From positions 46,618 to 110,617 of the forward strand of contig NZ_MKUD01000027.1 of assembly GCF_001898575.1 (NCBI RefSeq): a stretch of 64,000 nt of DNA. Reading direction: 5' to 3'. Both the position numbers and the translations under genes were made by a program. The notes beneath the pieces were generated by a model, which saw only the letters and a list, made by a program, of their open reading frames with translations, made no database searches and was not told the origin of the DNA. The DNA is from Spirosoma sp. 48-14 (GTDB lineage: Bacteria; Bacteroidota; Bacteroidia; Cytophagales; Spirosomataceae). Positions 9,115-19,158 of the stretch are shown piece after piece. Each line of letters begins with the position of its first letter. The first letter of the stretch is position 1.

Positions 9115-9643
9115 AAAACAGAATTGGAATTAGGTTGGCAATCAACTGCATCACCATATAAATAGGTGAATTGCTTTGTAGAATACTCCAAAGATTACAA
9201 AAACCTGTCTATTGCCTTCTCAATGCCGACCTATCTGAACATCCAGATAATTTTACTGCTGAAAATGAGCAGAAAAAGGAAAGAGTATTTAGCTCGCTTC
9301 GAACGATAATAGCGATAATGGCAGGTGTCAGAAAGAAAGGTAGTTGAAACAAACGTATCTTATTATCACCAGAACTTGTTTGACCTTCTGGACTCTGGTT
9401 TGGGTGGTAGACAACGTTAAAAGCGTATAAAAGAAAGGATAAACAAGGCCAATGATCAGTGTATCGACAAATGAAAATTTGTTTTCGATGAAGCAGAGGC
9501 TTTTTTTTTATAGTACGTTTTATCGCGAGGGAGCAGTGGGGGTTCTGGTAACGAAATAGCCCGTAAAATAAATAAGCGCCGTGGATTCTATAGTATTTAT
9601 CGCTTCTATAATCCACAGCGCTTGATAATGGTAATAGTTAATG
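9115..9643. other. Gene-poor AT-rich stretch with one doubtful ORF
   Basis: These 529 bp are clearly more AT-rich than the neighbourhood. A 135-codon minus-strand frame (9209-9616) is open, but its translation lacks a recognisable domain, signal peptide or convincing start. It may be a degenerate gene or chance. No inverted repeats or transposase fragments were seen. Confidence 0.4.
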
Positions 9644-9856
9644 CTAGTGCAAGGAATTTACATGTCGGTTAAAAAAACGAATACCGAAATAGGTGTAGAT
9701 GAGTACTGCTATTGTTTCACAAACTACTTCAGTTGAATTGTAGGAAGTAATACCGCTAGTATAATTCTTAAACCAATTGATTAACAGGCTGATGTACCCA
9801 ATAGGGGCAACTAATATGGCTACTATAATTAACGGTAACAGTAATCGCTTGTCCAT
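9644..9856 (-). CDS. Small two-helix membrane protein, unknown function
   Basis: The 70-residue frame opens with ATG after an A-rich leader and encodes two hydrophobic segments (LLLPLIIVAILVAPIGYISL and VVCETIAVLIYTYFGIRFF) joined by a polar loop, a layout expected of a small inner-membrane protein. I recognise no family. It lies in an AT-rich pocket between unrelated transcripts. The good hydrophobic pattern argues for a real gene, but homology is needed. Confidence 0.45.
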   Translation of the reverse strand: MDKRLLLPLIIVAILVAPIGYISLLINWFKNYTSGITSYNSTEVVCETIAVLIYTYFGIRFFNRHVNSLH

Positions 9857-10185
9857 TTTTTTGCGAGTTAGTTGGATGTCTCAATGTCATTTTTGTCATT
9901 CATGTAGGGTATGATAACAATTGAGTAATTAGGTTTAAGCCGATTTATTTTTTTTAGTAAATGGAAAAAAAACGGCTAAATAATGTATTACGTAATTAGA
10001 CGCAAATTGCCCAGTTTAATCAATGCTTGAACAAAACTTTTGCCAATCGCAATTTGGCGCCCTTTTTCGAGATAGTTATCAACTTATGTGATAAATTAAC
10101 GGGATAAAGTAAAGAAAATAGTAATTCTTTTAAGTATAAAGTGTCAATTTTGACGCAGCGGTTTTATAACCATTTTGATGCCAAT
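9857..10185. other. AT-rich intergenic stretch before dtd
   Basis: About 330 bp with no gene and no strong hairpin. It must hold the promoters of the small membrane protein (leftward) and dtd (rightward). I see homopolymeric A and T tracts but no convincing TAnnTTTG element. Confidence 0.4.
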
Positions 10186-10638
10186 ATGATTGTTGTAATT
10201 CAACGAGTTACCCAAGCTTCTGTTACGATTGATGAACGGGTAAAGGGCCAGATAGGAACTGGCTTTCTGGTTTTGCTAGGTATTACGCATACCGACACCC
10301 GCGATGATGTAGGGTGGCTGAGTCGAAAAATTGTCAGTATGCGCGTGTTCAATGATGCCGATGGGAAGATGAATCTGGATCTGGCCGCTGTGGAAGGAAA
10401 TATTTTGCTCATTAGTCAGTTTACGTTGCATGCCAGTACCAAAAAAGGGAATCGACCTAGTTTTATTGAAGCAGCCCGACCTGAAGTGGCTATTCCTCTT
10501 TACGAAGCGATGATTGCGCAGCTTACAATGGACTTGGGAAAACCTATTCAGACTGGAGAATTTGGGGCTGATATGAAGGTTTCGCTGCTCAACGATGGTC
10601 CCGTTACGATCGTCATAGACTCGAAAAATAGGATTTAG
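10186..10638 (+). CDS. dtd: D-aminoacyl-tRNA deacylase
   Basis: Dtd hydrolyses D-amino acids from mischarged tRNA in the cytoplasm. I chose the ATG at 10186 because the protein then begins MIVVIQRVTQASV, the family's usual N-terminus, and has the normal length of 150 residues; a GTG 45 bp upstream would add an atypical leader. The catalytic SQFTLHAS motif (family SQFTL[YH]) and the C-terminal NDGPVTIVID segment (family NGPVT) are present, and FVEAARPE-like IEAARPEVA precedes the last helix. It is followed at 97 bp by an O-methyltransferase gene on the same strand. Confidence 0.95.
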   Translation: MIVVIQRVTQASVTIDERVKGQIGTGFLVLLGITHTDTRDDVGWLSRKIVSMRVFNDADGKMNLDLAAVEGNILLISQFTLHASTKKGNRPSFIEAARPEVAIPLYEAMIAQLTMDLGKPIQTGEFGADMKVSLLNDGPVTIVIDSKNRI

Positions 10639-10734
10639 TAGATCAGGTTTGTCGATTTATTTGAACGATCCGTTAATTTTACTAAAACCAGTCCTTACCT
10701 GTCGGCCCGATAGACCGGTCAGGTACATTGCCGA

Positions 10735-11376
10735 ATGGATTTTTTGCCCCCCAATATCACCGCCTATTCCGAAGCTCTTACCTCGCCCGAAAGTGAGCTA
10801 CTTCAGCGGCTAAACCGCAATACGCGTGCGCATATTATGGCTCCCCGCATGCTCTCCGGGCATTTGCAGGGTCGTTTTCTGGCTATGATTTCCTGCATGC
10901 TTCGCCCACGACGTATTCTTGAACTAGGTACCTATACGGGCTACTCGGCTCTTTGTTTGGCTGAAGGACTGACCGACGATGGCCAGCTCATTACCATCGA
11001 TCAGAACGAGGAACTGGAGGACTTTGCCCGGTCGTATTGGAAGCAATCGCCTTTTTATAACAAAATTGATTTTCGGGTTGGCCTGGCTGCTGATATACTG
11101 CCAACCCTCAATGAAACGTTTGACTTGGTATTCATTGATGCCGACAAACGGAACAATTCAACCTATTTCGACCTGATTTTTGATAAGCTGAGGCCAGGGG
11201 GCTTCATACTGGTCGATAATGTCTTATGGAGTGGCAAGGTTGTTGAGTTAGTAAAACCATCGGATCTGGATACGGCGGCTGTGCTGGCATTTAACCAGAA
11301 AATTCAGGACGACCCGCGCGTAGAAAATGTGCTGTTGCCCGTACGAGACGGGATTATGATGATTCGAAAACGATAA
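10735..11376 (+). CDS. Class I SAM-dependent O-methyltransferase (caffeoyl-CoA type)
   Basis: The 213-residue protein fits the O-methyltransferase family 3 (COMT/CCoAOMT-like, also bacterial YrrM). The SAM-binding motif I is LELGTYTGYSALCLAEGL, the acidic residue of motif II is in LITIDQNEE, and the metal-binding DADKRN segment precedes a LRPGGFILVDNVLWSGKV strand. Substrates of the bacterial members include small phenolics and tRNA hydroxyuridine (TrmR), so the substrate is left open. The next gene starts 36 bp after its stop and probably shares the transcript. Confidence 0.88.
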   Translation: MDFLPPNITAYSEALTSPESELLQRLNRNTRAHIMAPRMLSGHLQGRFLAMISCMLRPRRILELGTYTGYSALCLAEGLTDDGQLITIDQNEELEDFARSYWKQSPFYNKIDFRVGLAADILPTLNETFDLVFIDADKRNNSTYFDLIFDKLRPGGFILVDNVLWSGKVVELVKPSDLDTAAVLAFNQKIQDDPRVENVLLPVRDGIMMIRKR

Positions 11377-11412
11377 TTACGCTTGAAAAGAGCCGCCGAA
11401 GCGGTACGAAGT

Positions 11413-13791
11413 ATGAAAAAACGAATGCATATCCTAACCCTTCTTTTTCTGCTGACGGGCATGCTGGCATCGGCGCAGGTAAGTGTACCTGTCGTACCCG
11501 AGCAACTCACCTTTGCCGACATTTCAGTACGGCTTGACCCCGATGCCCGGCGGATCGTGCAGCAGGATGTGAACGCACTCTTGTCGAATCGGCAGTACTG
11601 GACGGCTAAACTGGATCGGGTAGTCCTTTATTTCCCGATGATCGAAGCGATTCTGATCGACGAAGACGTGCCAACTGATTTCAAATTCCTTGCTGTTCAG
11701 GAAAGCTCGCTTACGCCAGATGCGGTCTCGTCGTCAACGGCGGTAGGGTATTGGCAGTTCAAACGCGAAACCGCTCTTGATCATGGCATGCGGGTGGATG
11801 ACGAAATCGATGAGCGTAAAAGCATTACAGCTTCCACGCATGGGGCCGCTAAATACCTGAAACGCAGTAATGCCCAATTTAATAACTGGGTTGCCTCGCT
11901 GTATTCATACTATCTGGGTGCCGGTGGGATTGCCAAACTGATCCCACCCGATTGGTCGTATGCCCGGGAAGTAGCGCTGGACGGTCGTACGGATCGGTAC
12001 ATTCTGCGGTTCTTTGCGCACAAGATTGCCATCGAGAATGCCCTGCAAACACACCAGACCAGCAATCGCTTTGCCCTGATTGAATACCCGAACGGCGGAG
12101 GCAAAACTATAAAAGGCATTGCTGAAGAGCTTGGAGTTGATGAATTTGAGTTGCGTAAATACAACCGCTGGGTATTGGGCGATGCTATTCCAACCGATAA
12201 GCCGTACATTATGGCTGTTCCGGTCGTGAATACCCAGATTAACGATGTCCGGCAGAAAATCGTTACAGTAAGTGGGAAGAAGACGCCCGATTTTGTTCAG
12301 AATGATGTGGGTTTCCCAGTCTTACGTCGGGTAACGACTGGGCTGAGCAGTAAAAATGAGCCTATATTATACGAAATCAACGGACTGCCGGGTATACAGG
12401 CACAAGCGGGTGATGATGCTGGGTCGCTGGCTCGAAAAGCAAAAATTAGCCTGTCGAGCTTCCTGCGGTATAACGATATGTCCGACCGCGATCCTATCAT
12501 CGTCAACGATGTGTATTACCTGGCCAAAAAGCGGAAGAAAGCATTAGTTCCGTTTCACACCGTTCGGGATGGCGAAACGGCACGCAGCATTTCGCAGCGG
12601 TATGGCCTACGGCTAAAAAAACTGATGCGCTACAACCGGCTGGACCGTGTGCAAAAGCTGGTAACCGGCCGGGTAATGTGGCTGCGTGAACGCAGACCCA
12701 GCAACAAACCCGTAGAAGTGATCAATGGGCCAACGCCACCAGTTTACGATCCAACACCAACTCCACCACGACGGACTGAGGCCGTTGTGACGACACCTTT
12801 AGCGGGTGGCAACCGAAATGTGAATGGTATGGAGAGTGTTCCCCGGAACGCATCGGAACGTAAACTATATCAGCCAAAATTGGTAGGCGGGGGCGTTACG
12901 CCCAACGACGGTACGTCGGAACCAGCGGCTCCCCAACGCACAGAGCCAGTTCGCTCAGCAACCCCGCCCACGACGAGTCGTTCAGTCCCGGCCAGTAGTG
13001 TCCCATCGGGTAGTGCGGATGGGTCACAGCGGGTGGTAATTGTACGGACGCCCGATAGTTCGCAGCCAACTAAAACGGTTCCTGTTGCCACAACACCAGA
13101 GCGTGCTAAACCAACCGAGGAACCCGTTGCGTTGACCCAGAAGCCAGCAGTAACCCCACAATCGAAACCGGCTTCGGCATCCGATATGGACATGGGCCGT
13201 CCTGAAACCAGTAAATATGAGGGCGCTCGCGAACAACAGGCCGATGGCTCCCTGACGACTGTAGCACCAGTTGCTCCGACGAAGGCGCCTTCCCGGCCAG
13301 CGACTTTGCCAGTCGCTAAAAACGACACGCGGCCTGATGCCTCGACCAGCACATCCGTAGAGCCTAAACCCGTTTCGCCAACAACCGTACCTGCCAATCG
13401 CCCCACTACGACCGGGGCTGCCAATCGCTCAGCCGCCAGCCATACCGTTGAGCTTGGTCAGACGTATTACAGTATTTCCAAACAGTACGGATTAACGGTC
13501 GATGAACTGCTGTCAATGAATAACCTGACGCGGGATAATGTACTGGAAGTAGGTCAGCAACTGATTGTGAAAGCAGCACCTGGCAGTCGGGCTGTACAAC
13601 CTACTACGTCGGCTAGACCATCCGCTTCCGAATCGGCTCAGCCAACGGCGACCTACCATACCGTTGCCAAAGGAGAAACCATGTTCCGAATTTCGAAAAA
13701 TTATGGCGTTACCATTGAGCAGATTCAAGCCTGGAACAACCTGTCGGATGTGACTGTACGTGAAGGGCAGAAGATAAAGATCATGAAGTAA
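11413..13791 (+). CDS. Membrane-bound lytic murein transglycosylase with LysM repeats (MltD-like)
   Basis: I place the start at the ATG at 11413 (792 residues), which gives a clean signal peptide MKKRMHILTLLFLLTGMLAS; a TTG 30 bp upstream would precede it with a charged stretch. Domains: an SLT lytic transglycosylase domain at about residues 75-210 with the catalytic Glu in LAVQESSLTPDAVSSS and the GYWQF motif; a degenerate LysM-like segment near 230; a LysM (HTVRDGETARSISQRYG) near 385; a long Pro/Thr/Ser-rich linker (about 430-670); and two C-terminal LysMs (HTVELGQTYYSISKQYG, HTVAKGETMFRISKNYG). It cleaves peptidoglycan glycan strands in the periplasm. The extended linker could span the periplasm or be proteolysed. 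Confidence 0.9.
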   Translation: MKKRMHILTLLFLLTGMLASAQVSVPVVPEQLTFADISVRLDPDARRIVQQDVNALLSNRQYWTAKLDRVVLYFPMIEAILIDEDVPTDFKFLAVQESSLTPDAVSSSTAVGYWQFKRETALDHGMRVDDEIDERKSITASTHGAAKYLKRSNAQFNNWVASLYSYYLGAGGIAKLIPPDWSYAREVALDGRTDRYILRFFAHKIAIENALQTHQTSNRFALIEYPNGGGKTIKGIAEELGVDEFELRKYNRWVLGDAIPTDKPYIMAVPVVNTQINDVRQKIVTVSGKKTPDFVQNDVGFPVLRRVTTGLSSKNEPILYEINGLPGIQAQAGDDAGSLARKAKISLSSFLRYNDMSDRDPIIVNDVYYLAKKRKKALVPFHTVRDGETARSISQRYGLRLKKLMRYNRLDRVQKLVTGRVMWLRERRPSNKPVEVINGPTPPVYDPTPTPPRRTEAVVTTPLAGGNRNVNGMESVPRNASERKLYQPKLVGGGVTPNDGTSEPAAPQRTEPVRSATPPTTSRSVPASSVPSGSADGSQRVVIVRTPDSSQPTKTVPVATTPERAKPTEEPVALTQKPAVTPQSKPASASDMDMGRPETSKYEGAREQQADGSLTTVAPVAPTKAPSRPATLPVAKNDTRPDASTSTSVEPKPVSPTTVPANRPTTTGAANRSAASHTVELGQTYYSISKQYGLTVDELLSMNNLTRDNVLEVGQQLIVKAAPGSRAVQPTTSARPSASESAQPTATYHTVAKGETMFRISKNYGVTIEQIQAWNNLSDVTVREGQKIKIMK

Positions 13792-13807
13792 ATGATTCAC
13801 CAGCACA

Positions 13808-13865
13808 GAGGCCGGGTTATTGTCAGGGTTTATGCTGATGATAACCCGGCCTCGCCATATTTTTG
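13808..13865 (+). terminator. Strong stem-loop with T-run after the transglycosylase gene
   Basis: A 13-bp perfect stem, GAGGCCGGGTTAT/ATAACCCGGCCTC (13808-13820 with 13841-13853), is followed by CGCCATATTTTTG. It is a convincing rho-independent terminator. Its T-run, TATTTTTG at 13858-13865, also matches the TAnnTTTG -7 element and sits 12 bp before the next start codon, so terminator and promoter may overlap. Confidence 0.75.
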
Positions 13866-13877
13866 TATCTTTACTGT

Positions 13878-14450
13878 ATGATTCTGCTTGACCATACCTG
13901 TATCAGCGACGATGTGGCTGAGAAGTTTTTCGTCTGTAACTTAGATAAGTGTAAAGGAGCCTGTTGTGTAGAGGGCGACATGGGTGCTCCGCTGGAAAAC
14001 GACGAACCGGCCATCCTCGACCGGATTTATGACGACATCAAACCGTACCTGTCGCCCGAAGGCATCCGGGCCATTGAACAGCAGGGGGGCTATGAACCCG
14101 ATGGACATGGTGGCTATGTAACTACCACTGTGGGCGGACGCGAGTGCGTGTATGCGATCTGGGATGAGCGGGGGATTCTTAAATGTGGTATCGAGGAAGC
14201 CTACAACGACGGTAAAGTCGACTGGAAGAAACCGATTTCCTGCCATCTATACCCCATTCGGGTTACTAAATACGATTCCTTTCACGCGCTCAACTACGAC
14301 CGATGGCCCATCTGCAATCCTGCCTGTAGCTTTGGTGAACAACTGAATGTGCCTATCTACAAATTTGTCCGTGAAGCGCTCATTCGGGCCTATGGCGACG
14401 ATTGGTACAATCGATTAGTAAGAGCAGTTGAAGAAAAAACTACTGATTAA
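13878..14450 (+). CDS. DUF3109 family cysteine-rich protein
   Basis: The 190-residue product starts at the ATG at 13878 (MILLDHTCISDDVAEKFFVC). It carries the DUF3109 pattern of spaced cysteines, C-x4-C-x3-CC in CNLDKCKGACC, then CVYA, CGIEEA, CHLYPIR and CNPAC, resembling the YkgJ zinc- or iron-chelating cluster. Function is unknown; a metal-binding role is inferred from the cysteines. It is preceded by a strong terminator, so it has its own promoter, and followed by a hairpin element. Confidence 0.85.
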   Translation: MILLDHTCISDDVAEKFFVCNLDKCKGACCVEGDMGAPLENDEPAILDRIYDDIKPYLSPEGIRAIEQQGGYEPDGHGGYVTTTVGGRECVYAIWDERGILKCGIEEAYNDGKVDWKKPISCHLYPIRVTKYDSFHALNYDRWPICNPACSFGEQLNVPIYKFVREALIRAYGDDWYNRLVRAVEEKTTD

Positions 14451-14459
14451 CTGACTATT

Positions 14460-14544
14460 ACACAGAGATTCGCGGAGTAAAAGGAGCCGCACAGAGCTAT
14501 AACCATACTCTGTGTATCTCCTCTTACTCCGCGAATCTCTGTGT
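14460..14544. repeat. Long interrupted hairpin between DUF3109 and the ATL gene
   Basis: Perfect 21-base arms (14460-14480 and 14524-14544; core CAGAGATTCGCGGAGTAA) enclose a second inner pairing (AGGAG and CACAGAG with CTCTGTG and CTCCT). The whole 85 bp folds into one long interrupted stem. There is no T-run. It resembles small mobile hairpin (REP/MITE-like) elements; from memory similar ACAGAG...GCGGAG cores recur in bacterial genomes, unverified here. Confidence 0.65.
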
Positions 14545-14559
14545 TACAACTCTTTTGTC

Positions 14560-14892
14560 ATGGAGCAGCGCGATTACTTTGAAGATGTGTACGAGGTTGT
14601 ACGGCTCGTGCCGAAAGGGCGTGTTACGACCTATGGTTCCATTGCCCGTTACCTGAGTCTCCGTGCAGGAGCACGCATGGTTGGCTGGGCCATGAACGGT
14701 TGCCATAACCGCCCGGACGTGCCTGCGCACCGGGTTGTGAATAGTGTGGGTGTCTTATCCGGCAAGCACTTTTTCGGTGGGCCGACTATCATGCAGCAAC
14801 TACTTGAAGATGAAGGTGTTCGGGTGGAAAACGATAAAGTGGTAGACTTCAAGACCATGTATTGGGACCCGACTATCGAGTTGACCCTGTAA
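14560..14892 (+). CDS. Alkyltransferase-like protein (ATL, MGMT family lacking the catalytic Cys)
   Basis: The 110-residue product, started at the ATG at 14560, matches the DNA-binding domain of O6-methylguanine-DNA methyltransferase: VPKGRVTTYGSIARYLS helix-turn-helix and the active-site loop. The usual PCHRV motif reads PAHRVV, so the alkyl-accepting Cys is replaced by Ala. ATL proteins of this type cannot demethylate but bind O6-alkylguanine and recruit nucleotide excision repair. Length fits ATL (about 100-110) rather than full Ada or Ogt. It is convergent with the flavin reductase gene downstream. Confidence 0.88.
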   Translation: MEQRDYFEDVYEVVRLVPKGRVTTYGSIARYLSLRAGARMVGWAMNGCHNRPDVPAHRVVNSVGVLSGKHFFGGPTIMQQLLEDEGVRVENDKVVDFKTMYWDPTIELTL

Positions 14893-14970
14893 ATACATCG
14901 ACCTGATTGCCTACTCATCCAGATAGTGTTGGTACGCCACCAGTTTAGTGGCCAGTCGATCGTGACCAAG

Positions 14971-15519
14971 CTAAGCCGTTGCAGCGGGATGCTGTACAGC
15001 GTTGACCAACGAAGCAATAGCTGCCTGAAGTTCCTGAGCCAGTATTGGGTCGGTAATTTCGCCACCAGCATTCAGGCGCGTTTTAACAGAAGGCACAATT
15101 AGCGAAGCACCTTCGGGTAAATGGGCCGTCAGAACGTCCATGGTATGCAATAACAACGCATGTGCCCGCGAACCACCTGATGCCGATGGCCCCGCACTGA
15201 TCACACTAACGGGTTTGTAAACGAATTCCCCCGACGAGGCCAGCCAATCGAGCATATTTTTTAGTGCCCCCGGCATTCCGTGGATGTACTCGGGCGTACA
15301 AATCATAACCGCATCAGTCTGGCGAAGCTGATTTCGTAACTTACTCACCGATTCGGGCGCTGGATCAATATCCCGCTCAGGGCTAAAATGGGGCAAATCG
15401 TCCAGGCCATCGTAAAGACTGATCGTTACACCTGCCGGAGCCAGTTTGGCGGCTGCGCGAAGGAGGGATGTGTTGGTCGACGCAGCGCGAAGACTACCCG
15501 AAATGGCGAGAATGTTCAT
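14971..15519 (-). CDS. NAD(P)H-dependent FMN reductase
   Basis: The 182-residue flavodoxin-like protein has the family motifs GSLRAASTNTSLLRAA (FMN phosphate loop), TPEYIHGMPGALKNMLDWL and VSVISAGPSASGG. It is a cytoplasmic flavin or quinone/azo reductase of the SsuE/YieF/ArsH-like group; the physiological acceptor is unknown. It starts 18 bp after the end of the precorrin-2 dehydrogenase gene on the same strand, so the two are probably co-transcribed and could share a redox or sulfur-metabolism role, though that is inference. Confidence 0.87.
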   Translation of the reverse strand: MNILAISGSLRAASTNTSLLRAAAKLAPAGVTISLYDGLDDLPHFSPERDIDPAPESVSKLRNQLRQTDAVMICTPEYIHGMPGALKNMLDWLASSGEFVYKPVSVISAGPSASGGSRAHALLLHTMDVLTAHLPEGASLIVPSVKTRLNAGGEITDPILAQELQAAIASLVNAVQHPAATA

Positions 15520-15537
15520 GGTGTTGTTGTCGGCGTA

Positions 15538-16104
15538 TCAACGCAACACCTTCGTGATCTCGTTTAGTTTCTCCATTTTCTGGACAAAATCGCCTTTGAG
15601 CTGATTTCGGATGGCTGTCAGGTTATCGAGGGTTTCCTGCAAACTATCGGGTAGGATATCTTCCAGGACTTCCCGAAAACGCTTGGCAAAGGTTGGCGAC
15701 TTTCCGTTGGTCGAAATGGCGATTTTCAGATCCCCTTTTTTGACGACCGAACTCAGGTAGAAATCGCATAAGTCAGGCGTATCGGCTACATTGACCAGAA
15801 TGCGTTGATGTTTACAGTCGACCTGAACCTGCTGATTTACTGATTTGTCGTTTGTCCCGACAATCACCAGGTCTTTATCCGACAAGTGAGCAGACTCGTA
15901 GGGTTCATGGATCAACTGGAGCTTCGGGTATTGAGTCGCCAGCGTCTGAATTTCCTCCCGGATGGCAGGCGCTACGAGCGTAATACGGGCATCGGGCGAG
16001 TTACTGAGTAAGGCGGTCAGCTTTTCCAGACCCACGTATCCGCCACCAACGATCAGAATGTGTAGATGGTCGGCTTTAACGAATATGGGAAACAGTGTAT
16101 TCAT
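15538..16104 (-). CDS. Precorrin-2 dehydrogenase / sirohydrochlorin ferrochelatase (siroheme synthase N-domain)
   Basis: The protein catalyses NAD-dependent oxidation of precorrin-2, with ferrochelation in full-length bifunctional homologues, for siroheme. I use the ATG at 16104 (188 residues, MNTLFPIFVKADHLHILIVG); the longer frame to 16152 would run through a terminator hairpin. The Rossmann motif is LIVGGGYVGLEKL, followed by TPDLCDFYLSSVVKKGDLKIAISTNGKSP, typical of CysG-N/Met8. No SUMT domain is fused, so uroporphyrinogen methyltransferase must be encoded elsewhere. A strong stem-loop with a T-run ends immediately before this start codon. Confidence 0.88.
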   Translation of the reverse strand: MNTLFPIFVKADHLHILIVGGGYVGLEKLTALLSNSPDARITLVAPAIREEIQTLATQYPKLQLIHEPYESAHLSDKDLVIVGTNDKSVNQQVQVDCKHQRILVNVADTPDLCDFYLSSVVKKGDLKIAISTNGKSPTFAKRFREVLEDILPDSLQETLDNLTAIRNQLKGDFVQKMEKLNEITKVLR

Positions 16105-16187
16105 AAAAAAATCGTCAGTCGATAGGAGTTGCCAGCAAATTTGGGAAGCCAAATCTACTTTGCAAACGAACTCCTATCGACTGACGA
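16105..16187 (-). terminator. Stem-loop with T-run abutting the precorrin-2 dehydrogenase start
   Basis: Perfect 19-base arms (16112-16130 and 16169-16187) with a 38-base spacer that itself pairs partly are followed, in the leftward direction, by seven T (16105-16111) that touch the ATG at 16104. It begins 20 bp after the upstream barrel gene's stop. It should stop leftward transcripts from that gene, or act as an attenuator for the siroheme gene. Confidence 0.75.
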
Positions 16188-16206
16188 CGAATGACTGATT
16201 CGTTTT

Positions 16207-17133
16207 TTAGAACTTAAAGCCTACGCTGGCGCTCAGAACCCGACGTTGCGAACCATTGAAACCCGTTGTGGTGGTATTTCCATTGGTTGGGTTCGTGATC
16301 GAGTTGCTTAAGCCGTGGTGGTAAGTCAGGTCAATCAACAGCGGACCAATATCAAAGCCGATCTGCCCCAGTGCATTGAACGTACCACTCTTGATTTCAG
16401 CATTGGTCAGATTAAATCGACCACTGCTGGAACTGATTCGGTTGGCGTATTCAAGACCTGCCTGCAAACGAATGGCCGAAATACCACGGTCCGATTCAAG
16501 GAGTTTATAACCGATGTAAACCGGAATCTGGACATACTGGATATTGATCTGATCCTGAATGTTTTGCGCGCTCTGACCGTCTCCTTTGGTAAAGTAGTTT
16601 GAGCTAGAGGCAAAGTATTCAGCACCCAATTGACCAAACAAACGGCCACCTCCACGCACGAAGAAACCAGCCTGATAACCCAGTCGGCCTGATAGATCAC
16701 CACCTGTGTTGACACTTTCCCCTTTAAATTTGGTCGTGTTCAGACCTGCATAAATACCAAATACGAAGTTTTTGTAATCCTTTGCTTTTTTATCCCGTGT
16801 TCGGGTTGTTTCCGTGGTGGTCACGGTTGTCGTCTGGGTATTGTCGGCAGGCGACATGCTGTTGGTCGAGTACGTGCTGTTTGGCACTGTATTCGCATTG
16901 TTCATCTGATTCATCGACGAGCTATCCGACATACTATTGTTCGACATCGAATTGTTGTTCATCGAGTTCGAATTATTCATCGAATTCGTGGTGTCCGTTG
17001 TCGTCTGGGTTGAGTAAGCAGGAGTCGAAGTGCTTGTACTTGTCGTAGTCGAATACGTAGTAGAGGTGGTTTGCCCATTAGCCAGGCCAAAACCACACAG
17101 GCAGATTGCCAGGAATGAGAATTGCTTTTTCAT
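16207..17133 (-). CDS. Outer-membrane beta-barrel protein with low-complexity Thr/Ser/Asn region
   Basis: The 308-residue protein has a signal peptide (FSFLAICLCGFGLANG), then about 85 residues of low-complexity sequence rich in Thr, Ser, Asn and Met (repeated NNSMSNNSMSDSSSMNQ-like units), then a PorT-like outer-membrane barrel starting at KNFVFGIYAGLNTTKFKGES and ending with Phe (SASVGFKF), the usual barrel terminus. Function is unknown. The low-complexity part is likely exposed and flexible; its repeated codons are prone to length change. A terminator follows the stop codon. Confidence 0.75.
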   Translation of the reverse strand: MKKQFSFLAICLCGFGLANGQTTSTTYSTTTSTSTSTPAYSTQTTTDTTNSMNNSNSMNNNSMSNNSMSDSSSMNQMNNANTVPNSTYSTNSMSPADNTQTTTVTTTETTRTRDKKAKDYKNFVFGIYAGLNTTKFKGESVNTGGDLSGRLGYQAGFFVRGGGRLFGQLGAEYFASSSNYFTKGDGQSAQNIQDQINIQYVQIPVYIGYKLLESDRGISAIRLQAGLEYANRISSSSGRFNLTNAEIKSGTFNALGQIGFDIGPLLIDLTYHHGLSNSITNPTNGNTTTTGFNGSQRRVLSASVGFKF

Positions 17134-17160
17134 AATTTGCTTATGTCGTTGAGTTGCACT

Positions 17161-17188
17161 AAAAAAGGGTGTAATCGAAATTACACCC
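17161..17188 (-). terminator. Rho-independent terminator after pgi
   Basis: GGGTGTAAT-CGAA-ATTACACCC (17167-17188) followed leftward by six T (17161-17166) is a textbook intrinsic terminator. It lies about 100 bp past the pgi stop and upstream of the next leftward gene's start at 17133. Confidence 0.85.
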
Positions 17189-17290
17189 CATTAACAGACG
17201 TATTGTGAGCAATGTTTTGGCGAACGTCGGTTTCGATTAAATTTTAATCTCGTAACTCCGTCAGAATCTGCGGCTAACCGACGTTATAAT

Positions 17291-19006
<1,716 letters not shown>

Positions 19007-19158
19007 TCACAGGTGAAATAATAGACCAGCTCACTAAAATCTGAAACCTATATACCGATAACTGACTTATCGGCGCGAATATCGTGAATCCCGGCAATCT
19101 TTTTTCGGCTATTTTTGCCATTCTTTTATAGCCTTTGTGTTGCTGACTACGTTGTTGA

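Noticed and set aside
9209..9616. 135-codon minus-strand open frame
   Set aside because: No recognisable domain, no clear start or signal peptide, and basic/Cys-rich composition typical of chance frames; kept only as a note on the AT-rich gap.
12870..13424. 184-codon minus-strand frame rich in Val, Gly and Thr
   Set aside because: It is the antisense shadow of the Pro/Thr/Ser-rich linker of the LysM transglycosylase.
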